Shown piece by piece: positions 25,448 through 32,712 of a stretch of DNA of 64,000 bases. Position numbers and translations under genes: made by a program. This DNA comes from Bacteroidales bacterium UBA6229. GTDB taxonomy: Bacteria; Bacteroidota; Bacteroidia; Bacteroidales; F082. The DNA lies in the NCBI GenBank assembly GCA_002440975.1, contig DJWN01000089.1, positions 8,782-72,781 on the forward strand, given 5' to 3'. How positions within the stretch are numbered: position 1 is the first letter of the stretch; the number at the start of each line of letters is the position of its first letter. Under the pieces are notes generated by a model. It had not been told where the DNA came from. It did no database searches and worked only from the letters and a program-made list of their open reading frames with translations.

Positions 25448-25819
25448 TCAAAACGATTTATCCCGCCCAATCCATCCTAAATGGTTGTGTTTGAAGTCAT
25501 CAGAATATTTCAGCCCATATCCAAAAACTCTGTTTATGGCCGAGTGTCCAAACAAAATTACACCCTACAACATCAAAATTGAAATATTGAAATAAAGCCC
25601 AAAACTGAACAGTAAAACTGCCAGCATTTTATAATGAAATAAATTGGACATCCAGGCTCCTGTTTTTGTATTGATCAGATAGCCCAGCATTGATAAATCA
25701 GGCAAAAGTAACAAGGCCGGAAAAAGCCACCCTTTGAAATCCAATTGGCTAAATAATACAATGGAAAGTAAAAACTGTCCTAATTCCTCAATTTTCAAAG
25801 GCTTATTCATAGCATACAC
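25448..25819 (-). pseudogene. DUF4260 membrane protein interrupted by an in-frame amber codon
   Basis: The first 84 codons encode the start of a DUF4260 protein (MNKPLKIEELGQFLLSIVL, then LLLLPDLSMLGYLINTKTGA) with hydrophobic segments. A TAG at 25565-25567 stops it, but the same frame continues for 38 codons and ends at TGA 25448-25450, giving the missing family C-terminus (GVILFGHSAINRVFGYGLKY, then HNHLGWIG). Restoring one sense codon gives a full-length product of 123 residues. It is therefore a recent nonsense pseudogene, a sequencing error, or (less likely) a readthrough gene. Its function is unknown. Confidence 0.8.
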
Positions 25820-26220
25820 CTTTAGTTCTTAGTAATTATTGTGGAACTTTTAAACAGCATTTAAACATTCTTGCAATCACAAATTTCTTTTTTAGAAACC
25901 TCAAATCACAAGCGCATGTTTCTCTATTTGTGTTTCTTACAAACGACAATACTTTTATTGGGTTGAATAATTCATTTAAAATTCATCAATAAACGCATGG
26001 TATCCGTTTCTATTATTTTACCATTTTGCCTGGTTTCAAAAAGATTGCTTTAATTCTCATTGTGATGTATTTTCATTGAGCAAATTCATCAAAAAAAATC
26101 TTGTTGATACTAATCTGTTGATGAAAAGAGTTTGATAAAACAAATGTACAACAACAAAGCAAACTTCTTGATGTATTTTTGAAGAGAAAATATATCCTTT
26201 GAATACCTCAATAACAAAAC
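25820..26220. other. Intergenic region with no recognised feature
   Basis: About 400 bp of AT-rich DNA between the DUF4260 pseudogene and the histidine kinase gene. No gene or strong hairpin was seen. TTG at 26168 and TATCCTTTG near 26193 loosely resemble a promoter for the kinase, but the -7 element has one extra base. Confidence 0.5.
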
Positions 26221-28719
26221 ATGTCCGAATCTGCTGATAAAAATCCTGCATCTATTAAGGTAAAACTGATTGCTATTCTGGTAATTGCAACTACATCGGT
26301 GATTGCAACCTGGCTACTTTCCGACTTTGCATTTAACAGACTTTTTGTTTCTGTGGAACAGCTCACCAGGCCAAATGAAAAAATCAGGTTGATCAACAAC
26401 ATTTCTTATCTTTTTACACGTATTAATCAAATTGGAAGGCAACAGTTTATCACCTATAAACCGGCCGAAATGAGCAAATTACAGCCCGTGAGTCAGGATT
26501 TGATCCAATCGCTCGACAGCCTCGAAATCCTCTGCAGCGACAAGCCAACCTACATCAGTCGGATTGATTCAATGCGTTCAATAATAGATAATTACGATCA
26601 CATTCTAACACGGTACCTGGGATTGTACTCAGAGATTACAAATCCGCAAAAGTTTTCGAAGGAATACAGTGAGCTGAATGAATTGGTAGCACTTATCAGC
26701 CAGGAAATCGACACCAATGTGGTAACTACGGAGACCAAACTTATTACCACCACTACCATTCCGGGAGAGGAAGCAGAAGATACCCGGAAGAAAAGGAGTT
26801 TTCTGCAACGACTTTTTGGTAAAAAAGAAGAAGAAAAACCTGCTGATACCTTGCGCCAGACAGCAGAAAGCCAAATTATTGAAGAAAAGCAGAATGTAAA
26901 AGTTGATACGATTTCGCGTGCAAATCGGACTGAAATTACCGAAAATATTGAAATGTTTATCGACAGCCTCGACAGGAGTTACAGGTATCAATTGAATCAG
27001 CTATACACAGCCGAGCAAAATCTGATCAATTATTCCGAGCTCACAACAACACAGTTTTACAGGATGTTGCGCGATTTTGAATTAGATGAATTGAATGAAG
27101 CTGAACAAACCAGTACTACCTTGGCAACCGAATTACTTTCGGCGATTAAGAGAATTATCATCATACTGGTGATTTTCGTAATCATCATCGGGATATTATC
27201 ATTTTTGATTTTTATCGATGTGAATCGCAACAACAATTTACGCCTACAACTGCAACTGGCCAAAGAAAAGGCCGAGCAGCTCAGCAGCGTAAAGCAGCGT
27301 TTTCTTTCGAATATGAGTCATGAAATCCGCACACCTTTGCAATCGATTCTGGGCTTTGCTGAACAAATCAGGAAAAAGCAACGTACTAAAGATGAATCTG
27401 TTGAAATCATTTACAAAAGTGCTGCTCATCTTCACCAGATTGTTAACGAGGTTTTGGATTATAGCAAATTAATATCCGGAAAATACGAACTCGTCAACCA
27501 GCCTTTTCGGATGCATGATCTGCTTAAAGACGTGGTGGACTCCATGCAAACTCAAGCAGAACAGAAAAATCTCGGGTTCAATTTCAAAAATACTGCAGAT
27601 CCGGATATGACATTGCATGGCGATGCGTTCAGGCTAAAACAAATCTTATACAACCTGATCGGGAATGCAATCAAATTTACTGACGAAGGTGAAGTTAGTT
27701 TCGGTTTTGATTATGCCATTGAGAAAGAAATTTATCAATGTCAGTTTACGATTAAGGATACCGGTATTGGAATTGAGGCAGAACAACTTGAGTGCATCTT
27801 TAATGAGTTTGAACAAGCAAATCCGGTTTCCGGAACAGGCCTGGGTTTGAGCATTACCAAATCGTTGATTGATTTGATGAAAGGCACACTAAGGGTTGAA
27901 AGTGAACCCGGAAAAGGTTCGGAATTTGTGGTAAAACTGGCATTTCCGCTGGCTGATAAAAAGCCTTCAGAACCAGCTTTGAATCAGTTGACATTAAAAA
28001 ATCAGTTGACCGGAAAAGTAATTGTTGTGGACGATGACCCGTATATCCTTAAATTGATTGATGATATTCTCACAACAAATGAAGTGGAACACCATTGTTT
28101 GCAGGATGCCAGGGAATTATTAAAAACAGAAATAAATGACAATAGCCTGGTATTGATGGACTTAAACATGCCGGAAATGCACGGCTTTGAACTTTGTGCA
28201 CAACTCAGAAGAAGAGCCTGCAAACAGCTGAAAATTGTGGCACTTACGGCACACGTATTACCTGATGAGAAAGAAAATATACGCGCTCACGGATTTGATG
28301 AATTACTGGCAAAACCCTTTGTGGAAGCCGATCTGCTTCAGCTAATTTACAAACATCTTGGCGATCAGGATTTTGATCGTAAACTAATCGAAAACTCACC
28401 CATGGGAAAGATGGCGATGGGTGATGCCAGTCTTCTGAATCAACAACTTAAACAGTTTGTCACAGAAACTGATAAGGATGTCCTTTCGTTGAAAAAAGCA
28501 TTTAAACAGCAGGATTCTGCCGGTGTAACAGAACTTGCACACCGATTAGCCGGTCGCACCGCACAAATCGGTGCCACGGAGGTATCGCAAAAGCTTAGGA
28601 CATTGGAAAAAGCCCTTCGATCAAATCAAGTGCTACTGGTTGAGGAAGAAGAAATTATAGAGAAGATTTTAAATGATCTGGAACATTTAGTCAGGTCAGT
28701 ATCAAATCAAAAATACTGA
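26221..28719 (+). CDS. Hybrid sensor histidine kinase with receiver and HPt domains
   Basis: Inner-membrane phosphorelay protein of 832 residues. Membrane segment 1 is at ~12-35; a helical sensor region with a charged insert (KKRSFLQRLFGKKEEEK) runs to membrane segment 2 at ~307-331. The HisKA domain carries H367 in NMSHEIRTPLQ. The HATPase domain has the N box LIGNAIKFTDEG and G boxes DTGIGIEAEQ and GTGLGLSITKSL. The receiver domain has D647 in VLMDLNMPEMHG, and a C-terminal HPt domain has H774 in LAHRLAGRTAQIGA. A full relay His-Asp-His is thus present, pointing to an external receiver, most simply the convergent NtrC-type regulator, whose stop lies 2 nt away. The signal is unknown. Confidence 0.93.
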   Translation: MSESADKNPASIKVKLIAILVIATTSVIATWLLSDFAFNRLFVSVEQLTRPNEKIRLINNISYLFTRINQIGRQQFITYKPAEMSKLQPVSQDLIQSLDSLEILCSDKPTYISRIDSMRSIIDNYDHILTRYLGLYSEITNPQKFSKEYSELNELVALISQEIDTNVVTTETKLITTTTIPGEEAEDTRKKRSFLQRLFGKKEEEKPADTLRQTAESQIIEEKQNVKVDTISRANRTEITENIEMFIDSLDRSYRYQLNQLYTAEQNLINYSELTTTQFYRMLRDFELDELNEAEQTSTTLATELLSAIKRIIIILVIFVIIIGILSFLIFIDVNRNNNLRLQLQLAKEKAEQLSSVKQRFLSNMSHEIRTPLQSILGFAEQIRKKQRTKDESVEIIYKSAAHLHQIVNEVLDYSKLISGKYELVNQPFRMHDLLKDVVDSMQTQAEQKNLGFNFKNTADPDMTLHGDAFRLKQILYNLIGNAIKFTDEGEVSFGFDYAIEKEIYQCQFTIKDTGIGIEAEQLECIFNEFEQANPVSGTGLGLSITKSLIDLMKGTLRVESEPGKGSEFVVKLAFPLADKKPSEPALNQLTLKNQLTGKVIVVDDDPYILKLIDDILTTNEVEHHCLQDARELLKTEINDNSLVLMDLNMPEMHGFELCAQLRRRACKQLKIVALTAHVLPDEKENIRAHGFDELLAKPFVEADLLQLIYKHLGDQDFDRKLIENSPMGKMAMGDASLLNQQLKQFVTETDKDVLSLKKAFKQQDSAGVTELAHRLAGRTAQIGATEVSQKLRTLEKALRSNQVLLVEEEEIIEKILNDLEHLVRSVSNQKY

Positions 28720-28721
28720 AC

Positions 28722-30050
28722 TTATTCTTCAATATTGTATCGTGAAATCTTCTTATAGAGTGTTTTACGATCGATATTTAGTAGCTTGGCAGCCTGCGAT
28801 TTGTTGTTTCCGGTTTGTTGCAATGTTTTTACGATTAGGTTGCGTTCGGTGGTTTCCTGTATTGATTTAAGGTCGTAATCATCGTTAAGGTATGATTTCG
28901 CTTCAAAAACCATTTCTTCAGGCAAGGCTTCTTTTTCGATTATATCGTCCGATGTCAGTAGCACTGCTCTTTTGATGGTATTTTTAAGCTCACGAAGATT
29001 CCCAGGCCAATCGTAACCAAGCAAAATCTCCATTGCTTCATCCGAAACATGCTTAACTGATTTGCCAAGTTCTTCATTTGAAAGCTCGATAAAATGCCTG
29101 ATAAAAAGCTGAATATCATTCCCCCGTTTACGTAGCGGCGGAACCATGATGCTAAATTCATTCAGCCGATGATACAAATCAGTTCTGAAATGTTGATTTT
29201 TAACACTTTTGCCAAGGTCATCATTTGTTGCAGCAATTAAACGCACATCAACTTGCCGGATGGTGCTGCCGCCAATCGGCAGAATCACTTTCTCCTGCAG
29301 TGCTCTTAAAAGCTTCACTTGTATTTCGTAGCTCAGATTGCCTACTTCATCCAGGAACAAAGTGCCACCACTTGCCAACTCAAAAAGTCCTTTTTTATCA
29401 GCGATGGCTCCCGTAAAGGCTCCTTTGGTGTGGCCGAATAACTCGCTTGCCGCCAGTTCTGACGAAAGGGCTCCACAATCAATGGCCACAAAAGCTTTAT
29501 TTGCCCGCTTGCTCAAACGATGTATTTTTCGGGCCAGCTGTTCCTTTCCGGTGCCACTTTCGCCCTGAAGAATTACTGACATATTGGTGGGTGCTACCAG
29601 CTTAATATGCTGATCAATCTTATGCGATTGCTCACTGTTTCCGCTGATAAATCGGGAATCATCATCGGTTGTGTTTACGTTTTTGAGGGGATCAATTTTC
29701 AACGCATCCTTAATCACCATTATCAGGTGATCCGGATTAACCGGTTTTATGATATAATCGAACACCCCCATCTTTATTGATGTAACAGCGGTTCGCACAT
29801 CATTAAAACTGGTCATGATGATTATCGGAATTCTTTTTCCTGCGTTTTGCAGAACTTTAACCAAATCGAGCCCTGTGCCGTCAGGAAGTCTGTAATCCAG
29901 TAAAAGAAGATCGAAAACATTAGTTTTCAACTGCTTACTCCCATCAGTGATCTTGTTACTTACGGCAACTTCAAAGTAATGTCGTTCCAGAAAACTGGTC
30001 AGGCTCTGCGAGAAAGTAAGGTCATCTTCAACAATCAGGATTTTAGGCAT
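28722..30050 (-). CDS. Sigma-54-dependent response regulator (NtrC family)
   Basis: Domains: receiver (residues ~2-118) with phospho-acceptor D52 in LLLLDYRLPDG and conserved KPVN; AAA+ sigma-54 activator (~145-375) with Walker A GESGTGKEQ, the sigma-54-contacting GAFTGA at 210-215, and Walker B GGTLFLDEVG; and a Fis-type helix-turn-helix (NNKSQAAKLLNIDRKTLYKKI). All hallmarks of an active enhancer-binding protein are present. The start at 30048-30050 (MPKILIVEDD) puts the receiver at the N-terminus; an upstream ATG adds 10 residues. It is the likely output of the neighbouring hybrid kinase. Candidate targets are the PepSY-like gene (sigma-54-like promoter, upstream palindromes) and possibly other sigma-54 genes. 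Confidence 0.95.
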   Translation of the reverse strand: MPKILIVEDDLTFSQSLTSFLERHYFEVAVSNKITDGSKQLKTNVFDLLLLDYRLPDGTGLDLVKVLQNAGKRIPIIIMTSFNDVRTAVTSIKMGVFDYIIKPVNPDHLIMVIKDALKIDPLKNVNTTDDDSRFISGNSEQSHKIDQHIKLVAPTNMSVILQGESGTGKEQLARKIHRLSKRANKAFVAIDCGALSSELAASELFGHTKGAFTGAIADKKGLFELASGGTLFLDEVGNLSYEIQVKLLRALQEKVILPIGGSTIRQVDVRLIAATNDDLGKSVKNQHFRTDLYHRLNEFSIMVPPLRKRGNDIQLFIRHFIELSNEELGKSVKHVSDEAMEILLGYDWPGNLRELKNTIKRAVLLTSDDIIEKEALPEEMVFEAKSYLNDDYDLKSIQETTERNLIVKTLQQTGNNKSQAAKLLNIDRKTLYKKISRYNIEE

Positions 30051-30132
30051 ATCAGCAATAAAATGGAACAACTTCTGCAAAATTACATCAAATCGTACAA
30101 ACAGAAGAAAACCCGGTTACCCTCAATTGAAA

Positions 30133-30327
30133 TTATTGCTGTTTAAGGCTAACGGACAAAAAATTAAAGATTTGTGAATTAAGCAGATTGTTGAAAATTG
30201 CCGGCTTTAAGGGAATAGTAAAAGACATCCTGCTGTTCCAGACCGGTGCATGAATGACCCAACCCGCCTGTTTTTGCATTATATGCGCTGAAACCAGATT
30301 GTTATTATAATTTTTGATAGTGATCAT
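30133..30327 (-). CDS. Doubtful small ORF, 64 aa
   Basis: Starts at ATG 30325-30327 (MITIKNYNNNLVSAHIM) and ends at 30133, between the NtrC-type regulator and the terminator of the PepSY-like gene. There is no family, signal peptide or motif, and its start lies just downstream of a terminator without an obvious promoter. It is kept only because it fills an otherwise empty stretch. Confidence 0.2.
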   Translation of the reverse strand: MITIKNYNNNLVSAHIMQKQAGWVIHAPVWNSRMSFTIPLKPAIFNNLLNSQIFNFLSVSLKQQ

Positions 30328-30343
30328 ACTGTTTAATTTTATG

Positions 30344-30378
30344 AAAAAAACAGGAGTTAAGTTGAAAATTAACTCCTG
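30344..30378 (-). terminator. Intrinsic terminator after the PepSY-like gene
   Basis: A 10-bp perfect stem (arms 30351-30360 and 30369-30378, CAGGAGTTAA/TTAACTCCTG), followed on the minus strand by seven Ts (complement of 30344-30350). It lies 32 nt after the stop of the PepSY-like gene. Confidence 0.88.
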
Positions 30379-30410
30379 TAACAACCAAACGATTCTAAAA
30401 AAAGAACTGC

Positions 30411-30749
30411 CTATTTAATCTTTTCGCCCGTTGCTTTGAGCTTTATCGTCTTTGATTGTTGACTTTCGACATGTTTGAGTGTGATTTCATAGTACTCGCT
30501 ATTGGTAGCTTTATCCTTCACCAGGTAAGCAGTTTGTTCTGCTTCCCAGCCCCTGTAATCGTCACTTTCGAGCACATCCTTCACGGCCTGTGGCAACTCG
30601 GCAAGCTTAACTTCCGTGCGCTGATCATCATCCAAGAGGTTGATGTTATAGTTTTCGCCTGGAAGAACGTTTGCAACTACTGAACTGGTTCCGTTGAATG
30701 ATACTGCAACGAAAAGAAAACTGATTGCTAATGACATTAACTTTTTCAT
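30411..30749 (-). CDS. Secreted PepSY-like (BLIP-type) small protein
   Basis: A signal peptide (MKKLMSLAISFLFVAVSFNGTSS) precedes an ~85-residue domain: LAELPQAVKDVLESDDYRGW, then YLVKDKATNSEYYEITLKH and KLKATGEKIK. The pattern of a helix followed by three antiparallel strands matches the PepSY-like/BLIP family common in Bacteroidota periplasm, whose role is poorly known. It is monocistronic: own promoter region, terminator 32 nt downstream. A sigma-54-like promoter and upstream palindromes suggest control by the adjacent NtrC-type regulator. Confidence 0.78.
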   Translation of the reverse strand: MKKLMSLAISFLFVAVSFNGTSSVVANVLPGENYNINLLDDDQRTEVKLAELPQAVKDVLESDDYRGWEAEQTAYLVKDKATNSEYYEITLKHVESQQSKTIKLKATGEKIK

Positions 30750-30795
30750 AGGATTATATTATTTTGAGTTAAACATTAAAGTTGTCATTGCATTA

Positions 30796-30812
30796 CTCAA
30801 ATGGAATACCAA
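30796..30812 (-). promoter_or_regulatory. Sigma-54-like promoter of the PepSY-like gene
   Basis: On the minus strand TTGG (30812-30809) and TTTGAG (30801-30796) give GG-N10-GA, the -24/-12 spacing; TTGGTAT deviates from TTGGCAC by two bases. The predicted start near 30786 gives a 37-nt leader. The arrangement parallels the site at 2627. Confidence 0.4.
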
Positions 30813-30860
30813 AAAGTAAAAACAATCTTATCTTACTTGAATACAGAATTTTACAAAATT

Positions 30861-30922
30861 CACACCTTTCACGTAACACGTAAAAAGTGTGGGATAAGTC
30901 CACAACTGAGGATTTAATCCAC
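30861..30922. promoter_or_regulatory. Cluster of inverted repeats, candidate activator sites upstream of the PepSY-like gene
   Basis: Three dyads lie 75-135 bp upstream of the predicted start site. First is a 14-bp imperfect inverted repeat (30861-30874 and 30878-30891, 12 of 14 pairs). Then come two 15-bp sites of the form GTGG-N7-CCAC: 30889-30903 (perfect outer arms) and 30908-30922 (GAGG-N7-CCAC, with inner palindrome GGATTTAATCC). The last two are 19 bp apart, close to two helical turns, the arrangement expected for an enhancer-binding protein. This 313-bp gap holds no gene. Confidence 0.5.
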
Positions 30923-31062
30923 AATTAGAAACCTGGAAATATGTTATGAAAACTCCAATGGGAATTAAGTCTGCTTCAATTTGAAAAAACAAATTAACAG
31001 GCTGCTGAGGTTATTGAACAGCTATGCTTTCTTACCAATAAGCTTTAACCAGTTATTTTCAC

Positions 31063-32466
31063 TTATTCAAAACCAAGATAGCGTGCTGCCAGGTTCTTGT
31101 CGAAATTACTCCTTTTAAAAGGATGTGCTTCAGTATTAAAGGTATAGTCCTCAAAAGGATAACTTTGATGATCTTCTACAAAGGTAAGATACAGGTACTT
31201 AAGCGTTTCGGCAAAGAAGAAAGTGGGCATATAATCTTTCTGTTCTTTGGTTGCAACATCTTTGATGCTTGTATAGGCAATATCCGTTTTGCAATACTTT
31301 TTGATGTCGGACCAATATTGGGCGTTCATCTGATAAAAACTACTATCACCCGTAATTTTAAAAAGATAATAGGCCGATTCAATAATTTCAGGATTCAGGT
31401 CGTAAGCCGGATAGGATGAAGTGGAAGTTTTATAATCGTACACCATAGGTTCCAGTCCGTTAAGCTTCCACAGATAATCCCAGCTTTGTTGCAACTGGGT
31501 AGCTCGCGTGGTATCACCTGACAAGCCAAGTATTGCCGGGAAAAAAGCATCATACAAGGTAATATGTGAGCTTGTCTTTTCACCGCTGTGCATATCAGCC
31601 CTTCCATACCACAGTTTTCCGTTGTATGTTTCGGCCAGATAAGTGTTAATCCCTTGGATGCTTTCCTGCCAAAGCCTGCCCAAATCCTGATCGCCAAACA
31701 ACAAATAACTTTTATAAAGGTATTCATAATACGAATCAACGCCGGCGCAGATATGACTTTGCGTTGATATCCACTCTCCGGTTTCCACATTAATAACATC
31801 CCCAATCAAACCAATTTCTGAGCGTCTGTCGAAAATTGCCATAGTAGCTTTTTTGCCTGCCTGATAATACTTGGGATCTTGGGTGTAGTAACTCAAAACG
31901 CCCATCTCAAAAGTGTAGGTAGCTGCTTCGGCAACATTAACCGTATCACCACGAGCTTGTCCGGTTCTCAGATTTACCCAGTATTTTGGGATGCCCGTTT
32001 TGGTATCGAAGGCCGGCAACATCCGGTCGGCAAAGTCTCTTGCTTTATCGAGCACAGCTGCATTGCGCGACAATTCGTACATCGAAAGCAATCCACCCAA
32101 GATGCGGATATTCACTTCAAAAACCTTGGCATCCAAATCTTTATCAAAATCCAACGAGTCGGCTACATAAGCTTCGATCAGGCGTGTTTCATCCTCAATA
32201 CCCATCATAAATAAGGTACTGTAGGCATCGATAGGCGATATATACAAAGGCTCTTCGTACCAGTCTTTGGCAGTTTTCGATAAGGGAGCCAGGGCATCAT
32301 GTCCCCAGGCATATTTTTTATAAGCCTGCCAGCTTCTGAGGGTTTCATTGCGTACATCTTCAGCCATTGTCCCTATTTCAGGGTGCTCATCTGATTTACT
32401 CTTATTCATTGATTTACAAGAAACTATAAAAACCAGGGCTAGTCCAATAAAAAATATTTTATTCAT
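31063..32466 (-). CDS. GH47 family alpha-mannosidase-like lipoprotein
   Basis: A lipoprotein signal (MNKIFFIGLALVFIVSC) precedes a GH47 alpha/alpha barrel (class I alpha-1,2-mannosidase fold): YISPIDAYSTLFMMGIED, NIRILGGLLSMYEL, LNPEIIESAYYLFKITGD with the acidic catalytic segment, and FFAETLKYLYLTF near the C-terminus. The family trims alpha-1,2-mannose from eukaryotic N-glycans; bacterial members are uncommon and mostly secreted. Start placed at 32464-32466 because the lipobox follows; an upstream ATG adds 11 residues. There is no Sus pair, sulfatase or transporter beside it, so it is not an obvious polysaccharide-utilisation locus. Confidence 0.85.
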   Translation of the reverse strand: MNKIFFIGLALVFIVSCKSMNKSKSDEHPEIGTMAEDVRNETLRSWQAYKKYAWGHDALAPLSKTAKDWYEEPLYISPIDAYSTLFMMGIEDETRLIEAYVADSLDFDKDLDAKVFEVNIRILGGLLSMYELSRNAAVLDKARDFADRMLPAFDTKTGIPKYWVNLRTGQARGDTVNVAEAATYTFEMGVLSYYTQDPKYYQAGKKATMAIFDRRSEIGLIGDVINVETGEWISTQSHICAGVDSYYEYLYKSYLLFGDQDLGRLWQESIQGINTYLAETYNGKLWYGRADMHSGEKTSSHITLYDAFFPAILGLSGDTTRATQLQQSWDYLWKLNGLEPMVYDYKTSTSSYPAYDLNPEIIESAYYLFKITGDSSFYQMNAQYWSDIKKYCKTDIAYTSIKDVATKEQKDYMPTFFFAETLKYLYLTFVEDHQSYPFEDYTFNTEAHPFKRSNFDKNLAARYLGFE

Positions 32467-32662
32467 GCTTATGGTGTGTTGGATTTCAGTGAACATCAAA
32501 TTTAATTACATCTCAAAAATAAAGCTTTTCATCAGAATGCCAACTTAAATTTGCTGGTATTTAATTGATATCCAGCTCCATTTATATCGACTCATAGCGA
32601 ATAACATTTAATGATAATCAGAGTTCTGCAACAACCACCCAATCCTCAGTGCTTCCTAAAAT

Positions 32663-32689
32663 AAAAAAGCCGGCTCTTTCGAACCGGCT
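32663..32689 (-). terminator. Intrinsic terminator after the first C25 peptidase
   Basis: A stem AGCCGG / CCGGCT (32668-32673 and 32684-32689) with partial inner pairing, followed on the minus strand by a T tract (complement of 32663-32668). It lies 23 nt after the stop of the peptidase gene. Confidence 0.8.
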
Positions 32690-32712
32690 ATTAACTTTCT
32701 TCAATCAAAAAA

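Noticed and set aside
25448..25819. Stop-codon recoding (TAG as sense) in this organism
   Set aside because: Other well-formed genes in the window end in TAG, so TAG works as a stop.
30133..30384. Longer version of the doubtful small ORF, starting upstream of the terminator
   Set aside because: That start would place the terminator of the PepSY-like gene inside the coding region; only the shorter form is listed, with low confidence.
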